A stretch of DNA of 64,000 bases from an uncultured Pseudomonadota bacterium. Lineage in GTDB: Bacteria > Pseudomonadota > Gammaproteobacteria > Steroidobacterales > Steroidobacteraceae. Where the stretch lies: the NCBI GenBank assembly GCA_902826635.1, contig CADEFQ010000003.1, forward strand, positions 68,257 to 132,256, written 5' to 3'. Within the stretch, counting starts at the first letter, position 1, and each line of letters opens with the position of its first letter. The notes beneath the pieces are model-generated. The model had not been told where the DNA came from, ran no database searches, and saw only the letters and a program-made list of their open reading frames with translations. Position numbers and translations under genes: made by a program. Of this stretch, positions 33,236-41,689 are shown piece by piece.

Positions 33236-34150
33236 ATGGACACCGCAACGCTCGAAGCCCGTTTCCAGGCCCGGATCGACGCGGACGAACGCATCGAGCC
33301 GAAGGACTGGATGCCCGATGCGTACCGCAAGGCGCTCATCCGGCAAATGTCGCAGCACGCCCATTCCGAGATCGTCGGCATGCTGCCCGAGGGCAACTGG
33401 ATCACGCGCGCGCCGACCCTCAAGCGCAAGGCGATCCTGATGGCGAAAGTGCAGGACGAGGGCGGTCACGGGGCGTATCTCTACAGCGCGACCGAGACGC
33501 TCGGGATCACGCGCGAGACCCTGATCGAGGAACTGCTGTCGGGCGCAGCGAAGTACTCGAGCATCTTCAATTACCCGACCCCGACCTGGGCCGACATCGG
33601 CGCCATCGGCTGGCTCGTGGACGGCGCCGCGATCATGAACCAGATCCCGTTGTGCCGCTGCTCGTACGGCCCGTACGCGCGTGCGATGGTGCGCATCTGC
33701 AAGGAGGAAAGTTTCCACCAGCGGCAGGGTTTCGACATCCTGTTGCAACTCTCGCGCGGTACGGAGGCGCAGCGGGCGATGGCGCAGGGCGCGCTCGATC
33801 GCTGGTGGTGGCCGTCGCTGATGATGTTCGGCCCACCGGACGCCGACTCGAAGCACTCGGCACAGTCGATGCGATGGAAGGTGAAGCGCTTCAGCAACGA
33901 CGAACTGCGCCAGCGCTTCATCGAGTTCACGGTGCCGCAGGCGCAGTTCCTCGGGCTCGCCGTGCCGCAGGGGGAGATCGACTGGAACGAATTCCACGAG
34001 GTGCTGAAGGGCCACGGGCCCTGCAACCACGAGCGCCTCGCGGCACGGCGCCGCGCGCACGAAAGCGGGCGCTGGGTGCGTGAGGCGGCACTCGCCTACG
34101 CCGGCAAGCAGCGCGATCGAGAGCGCGATCAACACCGTGAGGCCGTGTGA
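33236..34150 (+). CDS. paaA: Phenylacetyl-CoA 1,2-epoxidase, catalytic subunit PaaA
   Basis: 304-aa di-iron oxygenase alpha subunit that epoxidises the ring of phenylacetyl-Co[21 protein letters not shown] and [13 protein letters not shown] are the helices with the Glu/His iron ligands. FEQ-type N-terminus [23 protein letters not shown] is as in the family. Two ATGs (33233, 33236) are adjacent; GAGG fits the second better. The stop shares one base with paaB. Confidence 0.97.
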   Translation: MDTATLEARFQARIDADERIEPKDWMPDAYRKALIRQMSQHAHSEIVGMLPEGNWITRAPTLKRKAILMAKVQDEGGHGAYLYSATETLGITRETLIEELLSGAAKYSSIFNYPTPTWADIGAIGWLVDGAAIMNQIPLCRCSYGPYARAMVRICKEESFHQRQGFDILLQLSRGTEAQRAMAQGALDRWWWPSLMMFGPPDADSKHSAQSMRWKVKRFSNDELRQRFIEFTVPQAQFLGLAVPQGEIDWNEFHEVLKGHGPCNHERLAARRRAHESGRWVREAALAYAGKQRDRERDQHREAV

Positions 34151-34440
34151 TGACGACATCCCGTGACTGGCCCCTGTACGAAGTGTTCATCCGCGCCCGC
34201 GGCGGGCTCGACCACAAGCATGTCGGCAGCATCCACGCGGTCGATGCGCGCATGGCGATGGAGCACGCGCGCGACGTCTACACGCGCCGCCAGGAAGGCG
34301 TGAGCATCTGGGTCGTGAGATCGAGTGAGATCGTCGCGTCGGACCCTGCGGAGGCGGATGCCTTCTTCGAGCCGGCGCGCGACAAGGTGTACCGGCATCC
34401 GACTTTCTACGACATTCCGGACGAGGTGAAGACGCTGTGA
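34150..34440 (+). CDS. paaB: Phenylacetyl-CoA epoxidase subunit PaaB
   Basis: 96-aa subunit that organises the PaaA-PaaC assembly. WPLYEVFIRARGGLDHKHVGSIHA and FYDIPDEVK are conserved. It overlaps paaA by 1 bp and paaC by 4 bp (GTGA). Confidence 0.95.
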   Translation: MTTSRDWPLYEVFIRARGGLDHKHVGSIHAVDARMAMEHARDVYTRRQEGVSIWVVRSSEIVASDPAEADAFFEPARDKVYRHPTFYDIPDEVKTL

Positions 34441-35204
34441 GCGCCGCCCACGGTCGCACGAGCCACTGCGTTTACGTGCTGCGCCTCGCCGACTCGAACC
34501 TCGTGCTCGCGCAGCGCCTCGGCGAACTGATCGGCCATGCGCCGGCGCTCGAGGAGGATCTCGGCCTTGCGAATACCGCGCTGGACCTTCTGGGCCAGGC
34601 GCGCCTGCTGCTGACCCACGCCGGCAAACTCGAGGGTCGTGGCCGAAGCGAGGACGACCTGGCGTTCCTGCGCGAGGAGGGCGAGTTCCTGAACGCGACG
34701 CTCGTCGAGCAACCGAACGGCGACTTCGGCGATACCCTCGCGCGACAATTCCTGTTCGACGCCTGGCAGGTCGAACTGTACGAGCGCCTCGCGGCGTCGG
34801 GCGATCCACAGCTCGCGGCGATCGCCGCAAAAGCCCTCAAGGAATCGCGCTATCACCTGCGCTTCAGTGCGAACTGGGTCGTGCGCCTCGGCGACGGCAC
34901 GGCCGAGAGCCACGAGCGGGTGCAGGCCTCGCTCGAGCGCCTGTGGCCGCACACGGTCGAGCTGTTCGACGCCGATGCGATCGATCGCGAGATGCTCGCG
35001 GCGGGCATCGGTGCCGACCTCACGGCGGTGCGGGCGGGTTGGCAGCGGCGCGTCGATGACACGTTGGCCGAAGCGACGCTGGCGCGTCCCGCTGACCGGC
35101 CGTGGCGCTGGTACGGCAAGCGCGGCCAGCACGGCGAGCACCTTGGCCGCCTGCTCTCGCAGATGCAGGCGCTGCATCGCGCCCATCCCGGAGCGCGCTG
35201 GTGA
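34437..35204 (+). CDS. paaC: Phenylacetyl-CoA epoxidase structural subunit PaaC
   Basis: 255-aa ferritin-fold partner of PaaA lacking a functional iron centre. LADSNLVLAQRLGELIGHAP, LEEDLGLANTALDLLGQAR and KESRYHLRFSANWVVRLGDG match the family. GTG start at 34437, coupled to paaB. Confidence 0.95.
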   Translation: MSAAHGRTSHCVYVLRLADSNLVLAQRLGELIGHAPALEEDLGLANTALDLLGQARLLLTHAGKLEGRGRSEDDLAFLREEGEFLNATLVEQPNGDFGDTLARQFLFDAWQVELYERLAASGDPQLAAIAAKALKESRYHLRFSANWVVRLGDGTAESHERVQASLERLWPHTVELFDADAIDREMLAAGIGADLTAVRAGWQRRVDDTLAEATLARPADRPWRWYGKRGQHGEHLGRLLSQMQALHRAHPGARW

Positions 35205-35668
35205 TGCACTCGCGCCGCGCCATCGAGTCCGACGTGCGGCAACGGCTCGCCGCAGTCCCCGATCCGGAGATCCCGGTGCTTTCCATCGCCGATCTCGGCC
35301 TCGTGCGGCATGTACGGGTCGGTGACGGGGGCGCGATCGAAGTGGGCCTTTCCCCGACGTATTCCGGCTGTCCGGCGACGAGTGTCATCAGGGCGAACGT
35401 GGAGGCAGCGCTGCAGCAGGGTGGCTACCGCGAGGTGAACGTGGTCGAGGTGCTGGCGCCGCCCTGGTCCACCGACTGGATTTCGACGGCAGGACGCCGC
35501 AAGTTGCACGACTACGGCATCGCGCCGCCAACCACCGGGCCCGTGGCTTGTCCGCAATGCGGCTCGCTCGCGACCACGAAGCTCTCCGAGTTCGGTTCGA
35601 CCCCCTGCAAGGCGCTCTATCGCTGCACGGATTGCCTCGAGCCCTTCGATCATTTCAAGTGCCTCTGA
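35204..35668 (+). CDS. paaD: PaaD, MIP18/SufT-like assembly factor
   Basis: 154-aa protein with an N-terminal DUF59/MIP18 domain (VPDPEIPVLSIADLGLVR; SPTYSGCPATSVI). The C-terminal zinc or Fe-S-like module has CPQCGS ... CKALYRCTDCLEPFDHFKC. It is thought to help mature the di-iron/Fe-S centres of the epoxidase complex. ATG 35204 shares a base with the paaC stop; a longer ORF reading upstream lies inside paaC. Confidence 0.93.
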   Translation: MHSRRAIESDVRQRLAAVPDPEIPVLSIADLGLVRHVRVGDGGAIEVGLSPTYSGCPATSVIRANVEAALQQGGYREVNVVEVLAPPWSTDWISTAGRRKLHDYGIAPPTTGPVACPQCGSLATTKLSEFGSTPCKALYRCTDCLEPFDHFKCL

Positions 35669-35689
35669 TACGAAAGCCCGCCGCACGCG

Positions 35690-36757
35690 ATGCTCAAGTT
35701 CCACCCGCTCAGGCTCAAGTCGAGAAGCGATATTTGCGATGACGCCGTCTGCCTCAGCTTCGAGGTGCCGGAGGCGTTGCGCGACGACTATCGTTTCAAG
35801 GCCGGCCAGCATCTCGCCGTTCGGGTCGAATCCGGCGGGGAGGAGCGCCGCACCTATTCGATCGTGAGCCCCGAGGGCAGTACCGAGTTGCGCATCGGCG
35901 TGCGCGAGCGGGCGCACGGGCGCGTGTCGCCGTTCCTGTCGCGCGGTCTCGCGATCGGCGAGACGATCGATGTGCTGACGCCGAACGGCAGCTTCCATAC
36001 GCAGGTCGAACCGGCGCGCGCCGGGCGCCATGTGGCGTTCGTCGCGGGCAGCGGCATCACGCCGGTGCTGTCGATCGCGGCAACGGTGCTGGCGCGCGAG
36101 CCGCAAAGCCGCTTCATGTTGTTCTACGGCAATCGTACCGCGGCGAGCACGATGTTCCTCGAGGAGGTGATGGCGCTCAAGAACCGCTATCCCACGCGCT
36201 TTGCCGTCCACTGCCTGTTGAGCCGCGAGCCGCAGGAGATCGCGCTGTTGAATGGCCGCATCGATCCGGACCACGTGCGGGAGTTCGCGCGGGTTTTTTT
36301 CGATGCCAAAGCCGTCGATGAATTCTTCCTGTGCGGCCCGGGGTCGATGAACGACGAGGTCGCACGCACGCTGCGCGAGCTGGGCGCCACCGGGAAGATC
36401 CACACGGAGTACTTCGGGAGCGCCGCAGCGCCCGCCACCGTTGCCGCGGCGATCGTGGCCCCGGTGGCCTCGAAGGGAACCCGCGTGACGGTGGTGATGG
36501 ACGGCCGCCGCCGCAGCTTCGACATGGTGCACGCGAGCGGCGAGTCGGTCCTCGACGCGGCGGAAAAGGCAGGGCTCGACCTGCCGTACTCCTGCCGCGC
36601 GGGCGTGTGCTCGACCTGCCGGGCCAAGGTGCTGAAGGGCGAAGTGGTGATGGACCAGAACCACGCGCTCGAAGACTGGGAACTCGCCGAGGGCTTCGTG
36701 CTGTGCTGCCAGTCGCATCCGACCACCGACGAACTCGAAATCACCTACGACGAATAG
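35690..36757 (+). CDS. paaE: Phenylacetyl-CoA epoxidase reductase PaaE
   Basis: 355-aa reductase passing electrons from NADPH to PaaA. Order: FAD domain (RRTYSIVSPEG), NAD(P) domain (VAGSGITPVLSIAATVL, LFYGNRT, FFLCGPGSMNDEV), and a C-terminal plant-type 2Fe-2S ferredoxin domain (CRAGVCSTCRAKV, later CCQSHP). 21-bp gap after paaD, 8 bp before paaG. Confidence 0.95.
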   Translation: MLKFHPLRLKSRSDICDDAVCLSFEVPEALRDDYRFKAGQHLAVRVESGGEERRTYSIVSPEGSTELRIGVRERAHGRVSPFLSRGLAIGETIDVLTPNGSFHTQVEPARAGRHVAFVAGSGITPVLSIAATVLAREPQSRFMLFYGNRTAASTMFLEEVMALKNRYPTRFAVHCLLSREPQEIALLNGRIDPDHVREFARVFFDAKAVDEFFLCGPGSMNDEVARTLRELGATGKIHTEYFGSAAAPATVAAAIVAPVASKGTRVTVVMDGRRRSFDMVHASGESVLDAAEKAGLDLPYSCRAGVCSTCRAKVLKGEVVMDQNHALEDWELAEGFVLCCQSHPTTDELEITYDE

Positions 36758-36765
36758 GGCGAGAC

Positions 36766-37554
36766 ATGCCGTTCGAAACCATCAGCTTCAGTGTCGAGCG
36801 CGGGATCGCGCGACTCACACTCAACCGCCCGGAGAAGCTCAACAGCTTCAATACCACGATGCACGGTGAAGTGCGCGAGGCGCTCGCGCGCGTCATGTCG
36901 GAAGGCGCGCGGGTGCTGGTGCTCGGTGGCGCGGGCCGCGCGTTCTGCGCGGGTCAGGATCTCACCGATCGCGCCGTGGCACCCGGCGCCGCCGCCGTGG
37001 ATCTCGCGGAGTCGATCGAGCAGCACTTCAAGCCGCTGGTGCTGGCGCTGCGCCGGCTGCCGGTGCCGGTGGTTGCAGCGGTGAACGGCGTCGCCGCCGG
37101 TGCCGGCGCCAATATCGCGCTCGCCTGCGATCTCGTGATCGCGGCCCGCTCGGCGAGTTTCATCCAGTCTTTCTGCAAGCTCGGGCTGGTGCCGGATTCC
37201 GGTGGCACCTGGAGCTTGCCGCGACTGATCGGCAGCGCGCGCGCGATGGGATTGGCTCTGCTCGGCGACCGGTTGAGTGCGGAGCAAGCGGCACAGTGGG
37301 GCCTGATCTGGCGTTGCGTCGACGATGCGGCGTTCCCGGAAGCGATCGAGGCGCTGGCCACGCAACTGGCCGCAGCCCCCACGCGGGGCCTCGCGCGGAC
37401 GAAACAGGCGATCTACGAGTCGTGGGAGCGTTCGCTCGCCGCACAGCTCGACATCGAGCGCGACTATCAGGGGGAACTCGGGCGCAGCGCCGACTACGCA
37501 GAAGGTGTCGCCGCGTTCGCAGCGAAGCGCACACCCGTGTTCAGCGGCCGATGA
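36766..37554 (+). CDS. paaG: Ring-1,2-epoxyphenylacetyl-CoA isomerase PaaG
   Basis: 262-aa crotonase-fold enzyme that turns the epoxide into an oxepin and later isomerises a double bond. LTLNRPEKLNSFNTTMHGEV, GRAFCAGQDLTDR and NGVAAGAGANIALACDLVIA (oxyanion hole) resemble E. coli PaaG along the whole length, more than PaaF. The stop overlaps paaI by 4 bp. Confidence 0.92.
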   Translation: MPFETISFSVERGIARLTLNRPEKLNSFNTTMHGEVREALARVMSEGARVLVLGGAGRAFCAGQDLTDRAVAPGAAAVDLAESIEQHFKPLVLALRRLPVPVVAAVNGVAAGAGANIALACDLVIAARSASFIQSFCKLGLVPDSGGTWSLPRLIGSARAMGLALLGDRLSAEQAAQWGLIWRCVDDAAFPEAIEALATQLAAAPTRGLARTKQAIYESWERSLAAQLDIERDYQGELGRSADYAEGVAAFAAKRTPVFSGR

Positions 37555-38018
37555 GCGCGAAATCCCCGGCCGGCGAGCCGGCACTGGCCGAGGCGCAAGC
37601 GCAGGCGCAGGCGCAGGCGCTGGCGGAGGCGTCCGTGCGCGCCATGTACGCGCGGGATCGGGCGTCGCAGTCGCTCGACATGAGCGTCGTCGAGGTTCGT
37701 GCGGGCTACGCGCGCGTCACGATGGCGGTGCGGCCCGACATGGTGAACGGCCACGACATCTGCCACGGCGGCTTCATCTTCACGCTCGCCGACAGTGCGT
37801 TTGCGTTCGCCTGCAATTCATACGGCGCCGTCACGGTCGCCGCCGGGGCGACCATCGATTTCCTGCGGCCCGCGAAGGTCGGCGACCACCTCAGCGCAAC
37901 CGCGGTCGAGTGCGCGCGTTCGCGGCGTTCCGGGGTCTACGACGTCACGGTCAACAACCAGCATGGTGAAGTCGTCGCGCTCTTTCGCGGGCGCTCACGC
38001 GAGAGGAGTGGCGCATGA
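37551..38018 (+). CDS. paaI: Hotdog-fold thioesterase PaaI
   Basis: 155-aa acyl-CoA thioesterase, which rescues CoA from stalled hydroxyphenylacetyl-CoA. NGHDICHGGFIFTLADSAFAFACN is the active-site region with the catalytic Asp. The N-terminus has an Ala-Gln run (AQAQAQAQAL) encoded by a GCGCAG hexamer repeat, absent from most relatives. It overlaps paaG and paaZ by 4 bp each. Confidence 0.93.
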   Translation: MSAKSPAGEPALAEAQAQAQAQALAEASVRAMYARDRASQSLDMSVVEVRAGYARVTMAVRPDMVNGHDICHGGFIFTLADSAFAFACNSYGAVTVAAGATIDFLRPAKVGDHLSATAVECARSRRSGVYDVTVNNQHGEVVALFRGRSRERSGA

Positions 38019-40051
38019 CCCTGAAGAGCTACGTAGTCGGCGGCTGGCATGCAGGCGATCGCGACGTGCAGCAGCTGCGGGACGCCACGACGGGGCAGGT
38101 GATCGCGGCGGTGTCTTCCGCGGGCATCGACTTCAAAGCCGTGCTCGCGCACGCGCGAACCGTTGGCGGGCCGGCGCTGCGGCGCCTCACCTTCCACGAG
38201 CGGGCGGCGATCCTGAAGGCGCTCGCGAAGCGTCTCATGGAGATGAAGGAAGAGTTCTACACGCTCTCGTTCGCGACCGGCGCGACGCGCGCCGATTCAT
38301 GGATCGACATCGACGGCGGCATCGGCACCCTGTTCGCGTATGCGAGCCGCGGCGTCCGCGAGCTGCCGAACGGCCGCGTGTTCGTCGAGGGGGAAGTCGA
38401 ACCGCTGTCGAAGTCCGGCGCGTTCGTCGGCCGGCACGTGTGCGTGCCGCGCGACGGCGCCGCGGTGCACATCAACGCGTTCAACTTCCCGGTGTGGGGC
38501 ATGCTCGAGAAGCTCGCGCCGACGCTGCTTGCCGGCATGCCGGCGATCGTCAAGCCCGCCACCGCGACGTCGTACCTCGCCGAACTCGTGTTTCGGCGCA
38601 TCGTCGAATCGGGGCTGCTGCCGGAAGGCGCCGTGCAGCTCGTGTGCGGCAGCGTCGGTGATCTCACCACCCATCTCGGCGGGCAGGATGTCGTGTCGTT
38701 CACCGGCTCGGCGTCGACCGCGAGCCTGCTACGCGGGCATCCGGCCGTCATCGGCAACGCCGTGCGCTTCATCGGCGAGACCGATTCCATCAATTCCTGC
38801 GTGCTCGGCGCGGACGCAGCGCCGGGCACGACGGAGTTCGACGCATTCGTGCGCGAGGTCGTGCGCGAAATGACTGCCAAGGCCGGCCAGAAATGCACCG
38901 CCATCAGGAAGGCGCTGGTCCCGGCGGCGCAACTCGGCGCCGCCACCGAAGCCATCCGCGCCGCGCTCGGGAAGATCGTCGTGGGCGACCCGCGGCGTGA
39001 GGAGGTCCGCATGGGGCCGCTCGCGGGCCTTGGCCAGCGTCGCGAGGTGCTCGCGCGCATCGCGGAGCTGCGGCGCGAAGCCGAGCTCGTCAGCGACGCG
39101 GCGCCCGAAGTGGTCGGCGCCGATCGCGAGCAAGGCGCCTTCGTCGCGCCGACCCTGCTCGTGGCCCGAAGACCCGACACGGCGCGCAGCCTGCATACGG
39201 TGGAAGCATTCGGGCCGGTGTGCACGATCCTGCCGTACGGCTCGAATGCGGAGGCCATCGACTACGTGAATCGCGGCGAGGGCAGCCTGGTCTCGTCCAT
39301 TTTCACCGCGGACGATCGCCTCGCACGCGAACTCGCGCTGGGTCTCGCCCCGTATCACGGCCGCCTGCTGATCGTGAACGGCGATTGTGCCCGCGAATCC
39401 ACCGGCCACGGTTCGCCGCTGCCGGGCCTCGTACACGGCGGGCCGGGGCGCGCGGGCGGCGGCGAGGAGATGGGGGGGCTGCGCGGCGTCATGCACTACC
39501 TGCAGCGCACTGCGCTGCAGGGCAGCCCCGAGACACTCACGGCCATCTCCGGCCGTTGGGTGCGTGGTGCGAAGGAGCACAGGGGTGCGGTGCACCCGTT
39601 CCGGCGCACGCTACCGGAGCTGACGATCGGCGATACGGTGCGCTCGGCCGAACGCGAAGTGACGCTCGTGGATATCGAGCGCTTCGCAGAGCTGACCGGC
39701 GATACGTTCTACGCGCACATGGACGAGGAGGCCGCGCGGCGCAATCCGCTGTTCGGCGGCCGCGTGGCGCACGGCTACTTCCTGATCTCGGCGGCGGCGG
39801 GCCTGTTCGTCGATCCGCCTTTCGGGCCCGTGCTCGCGAACTATGGCCTCGATCGCCTGCGTTTCGCGAAGCCCGTGCGTCCGGGTGATCGCATCAAGGT
39901 CCGCCTCACCTGCAAGGCCAAATCGCTGCGGGCGGAGAAGGGCTATGGTGAGGTGACCTGGGATACGGAGATCACGAACCAGGACGACGAAGTGGTTGCG
40001 AGCTACGACGTGCTGACGATGGTCAGCGCGGAGCCCGTCGAGGGGGGGTGA
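38015..40051 (+). CDS. paaZ: Bifunctional oxepin-CoA hydrolase / aldehyde dehydrogenase PaaZ
   Basis: 678-aa fusion that opens the oxepin ring and oxidises the resulting semialdehyde. The aldehyde dehydrogenase covers about residues 1-520, with FNFPVWGMLEKLAPTLLAG, the general base in FIGETDS and the nucleophile in AGQKCTAIR. The MaoC-like hydratase covers about 540-675, with DTFYAHMDEEAARRNPLFGG and RVAHGYFLIS. It ends the operon; its last 29 bp overlap the convergent gene at 40023. paaF, paaH, paaJ and paaK are not in the window. Confidence 0.95.
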   Translation: MTLKSYVVGGWHAGDRDVQQLRDATTGQVIAAVSSAGIDFKAVLAHARTVGGPALRRLTFHERAAILKALAKRLMEMKEEFYTLSFATGATRADSWIDIDGGIGTLFAYASRGVRELPNGRVFVEGEVEPLSKSGAFVGRHVCVPRDGAAVHINAFNFPVWGMLEKLAPTLLAGMPAIVKPATATSYLAELVFRRIVESGLLPEGAVQLVCGSVGDLTTHLGGQDVVSFTGSASTASLLRGHPAVIGNAVRFIGETDSINSCVLGADAAPGTTEFDAFVREVVREMTAKAGQKCTAIRKALVPAAQLGAATEAIRAALGKIVVGDPRREEVRMGPLAGLGQRREVLARIAELRREAELVSDAAPEVVGADREQGAFVAPTLLVARRPDTARSLHTVEAFGPVCTILPYGSNAEAIDYVNRGEGSLVSSIFTADDRLARELALGLAPYHGRLLIVNGDCARESTGHGSPLPGLVHGGPGRAGGGEEMGGLRGVMHYLQRTALQGSPETLTAISGRWVRGAKEHRGAVHPFRRTLPELTIGDTVRSAEREVTLVDIERFAELTGDTFYAHMDEEAARRNPLFGGRVAHGYFLISAAAGLFVDPPFGPVLANYGLDRLRFAKPVRPGDRIKVRLTCKAKSLRAEKGYGEVTWDTEITNQDDEVVASYDVLTMVSAEPVEGG

Positions 40052-40292
40052 CCCGGCCACCTTCGCTGCCGCCGACGTCGTAGTCCTCGAAATCGCTGAC
40101 GAGTTCGGCCGTGCGCTTGTCCTCGAGCAGGCGTTCGAGCCGGCGCCAGGCCGGGTCGCCGAGTTTCTGGCCCCGGCGCTTGGCGAGATCGAGATCCTTG
40201 ATGACCCGGTCGAGGTCGAGGTCTTCGGACGAGGCGCTGGCCTCCTCCTCTTCCTCGTCGTCGAACTCCTCCGACTCGGGCTTCTCGGTCAT
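40023..40292 (-). CDS. Small acidic protein, PA3496-like
   Basis: 89-aa protein with a very acidic N-terminal third (EEFDDEEEEEASASSEDLDLD) and a basic helix (WRRLERLLEDKRTAELVSDFEDYDVGG). The second half recalls the small PA3496 envelope-integrity family of gammaproteobacteria, a tentative match. No signal peptide. Its C-terminal codons overlap paaZ, so the last residues (RVTPPRRAPR) are constrained by both genes. Confidence 0.6.
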   Translation of the reverse strand: MTEKPESEEFDDEEEEEASASSEDLDLDRVIKDLDLAKRRGQKLGDPAWRRLERLLEDKRTAELVSDFEDYDVGGSEGGRVTPPRRAPR

Positions 40293-40346
40293 GGCGCGGG
40301 AGATTTAGCGCGAAACGCGGCCGGGCGCAACGCCCGATTGCGCAGT

Positions 40347-41561
40347 TCAGCGGATCAGCTGGTTCATCTCGAAAATGGGCAACAGCATTGCAAATACGAT
40401 GCCCATCACAAAGAGGCCCATCACGATAATGAGGAGCGGCCCGAGGAGGCCCACGAGCGCGGCCAGGATGCCGTCGAGTTCCCGCTCCTGGCTGATCGCC
40501 GCGCGCTCGAGCATGGATTCGAGCTCGCCGCTCGATTCGCCGCTCGAGATCAGGTGGATCGTCATCGGCGGAAAAAGCTTGCTCTGGGCAAGCGAGCGCC
40601 CGATCGGAGCGCCTTCGCGGACGCGCTGCCCTGCGTCATTGACCGCATTCTTCATCGGGATGCAGGTCACGACCTCGCCCGCGATGCGCAGCGCTTCGAG
40701 CACCGGCACCGCCGCGGCCGTCAGGATGCTGAGCGTGCGGGTGAAGCGGGCGGTGTTGAAGCCCCGTACGAGCCGCCCGATCAGGGGCAGGCGCAGCTGG
40801 AACTCATGGAAGCGGCGACGCGCGTCGGGGTTTCTGAGCCATCGCATGACTCCGATCACCGCGACGACGATGCCGGCGAGCAGCCACAGCCCCCAGTCGT
40901 GCAGGAAATTGCTGACGGCGATCAGCATGCGCGTCATCAGCGGCAATTGCGCCTTGCCGGTGTCGAACACCTCGATCACCTTGGGCACGACGTAGACGAG
41001 GAGCCCCGTCACGATGCCGAAGCACATCACGGTGAGCACGATCGGATAAAGCATCGCGCCGAGCACTTTCTGCCGGGTCAGTTCGCGGCCTTCGGTGTAA
41101 TCGGCGAGCCGCTCGAGCACTTCGTCCAGGTGCCCGGACTGCTCGCCGGCGGACACCGTGGCGCGGTAAATCTCGGGGAAAACGCGCGGGAATTCCGCAA
41201 AACCGCTTGCCAGCGTGTGGCCTTCCATGACGCGTGAGCGCACCCCGAGGAGGATGCTTTGCACGCGTGGCTTCTCGGTCTGCTGGGAGACGGCGAGGAG
41301 CGCTTCCTCGAGCGGCAGGCCGGCCTTCGCCAGCGTGGCGAGCTGGCGGGTCAGCAGCGCGAGGTCGGTCGCCGACGCGCCGCGCGCGAAGCCGAATTTT
41401 CGCTGACGGCGCGCTTCCTCACGCGCCGCTTCGGTGACGGTGACCGGCAGCAGCTCGCGCTCGCGCAGCAGCTGGCGGACGTGCTTGGCGGTATCGCCTT
41501 CGAGGACGCCTTTCTTTTCACGTCCCGCCGAATCGAGCGCGGTGTATTCGTAAGCGCCCAT
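40347..41561 (-). CDS. gspF: Type II secretion inner-membrane platform protein GspF
   Basis: 404-aa GspF with two T2SSF domains (about residues 70-190 and 270-395) and three TM segments (VLTVMCFGIVTGLLVYVVP, LWLLAGIVVAVIGVM, LLGPLLIIVMGLFVMGIVF). ALLTRQLATLAKAGLPLEEAL and FTRTLSILTAAAVPVLEAL are the paired repeats. It lies downstream of gspE, separated by 126 bp filled by palindromic repeat copy D, which may weaken co-transcription. Confidence 0.95.
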   Translation of the reverse strand: MGAYEYTALDSAGREKKGVLEGDTAKHVRQLLRERELLPVTVTEAAREEARRQRKFGFARGASATDLALLTRQLATLAKAGLPLEEALLAVSQQTEKPRVQSILLGVRSRVMEGHTLASGFAEFPRVFPEIYRATVSAGEQSGHLDEVLERLADYTEGRELTRQKVLGAMLYPIVLTVMCFGIVTGLLVYVVPKVIEVFDTGKAQLPLMTRMLIAVSNFLHDWGLWLLAGIVVAVIGVMRWLRNPDARRRFHEFQLRLPLIGRLVRGFNTARFTRTLSILTAAAVPVLEALRIAGEVVTCIPMKNAVNDAGQRVREGAPIGRSLAQSKLFPPMTIHLISSGESSGELESMLERAAISQERELDGILAALVGLLGPLLIIVMGLFVMGIVFAMLLPIFEMNQLIR

Positions 41562-41571
41562 GGGCGTTCAG

Positions 41572-41689
41572 GGCTTAGAGCTTAGAGCTTAGAGCTGAGA
41601 GCTGAGAGCTTAGAGCCAGAAGCGTTGACCCCCCGCGCGGCCGGCCGTCTGGCTCTAAGCTCTAAGCTCTCAGCTCTCAGCTCTAAGCT
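41572..41689. repeat. Palindromic heptad repeat, copy D, between gspE and gspF
   Basis: Left arm 41572-41620: seven 7-bp units (GGCTTAG, AGCTTAG x2, AGCTGAG x2, AGCTTAG, AGCCAGA). Right arm 41648-41689: six units (TCTGGCT, CTAAGCT x2, CTCAGCT x2, CTAAGCT). The GC-rich loop is 27 bp. The right arm ends inside the stop codon of gspE (41690-41688, CTA on the plus strand). Confidence 0.92.

Noticed and set aside
41572..41689. Possible CRISPR array in the tandem 7-bp units
   Set aside because: Units are only 7 bp with no spacers, arranged as two opposed arms of a palindrome, and no cas genes are near.
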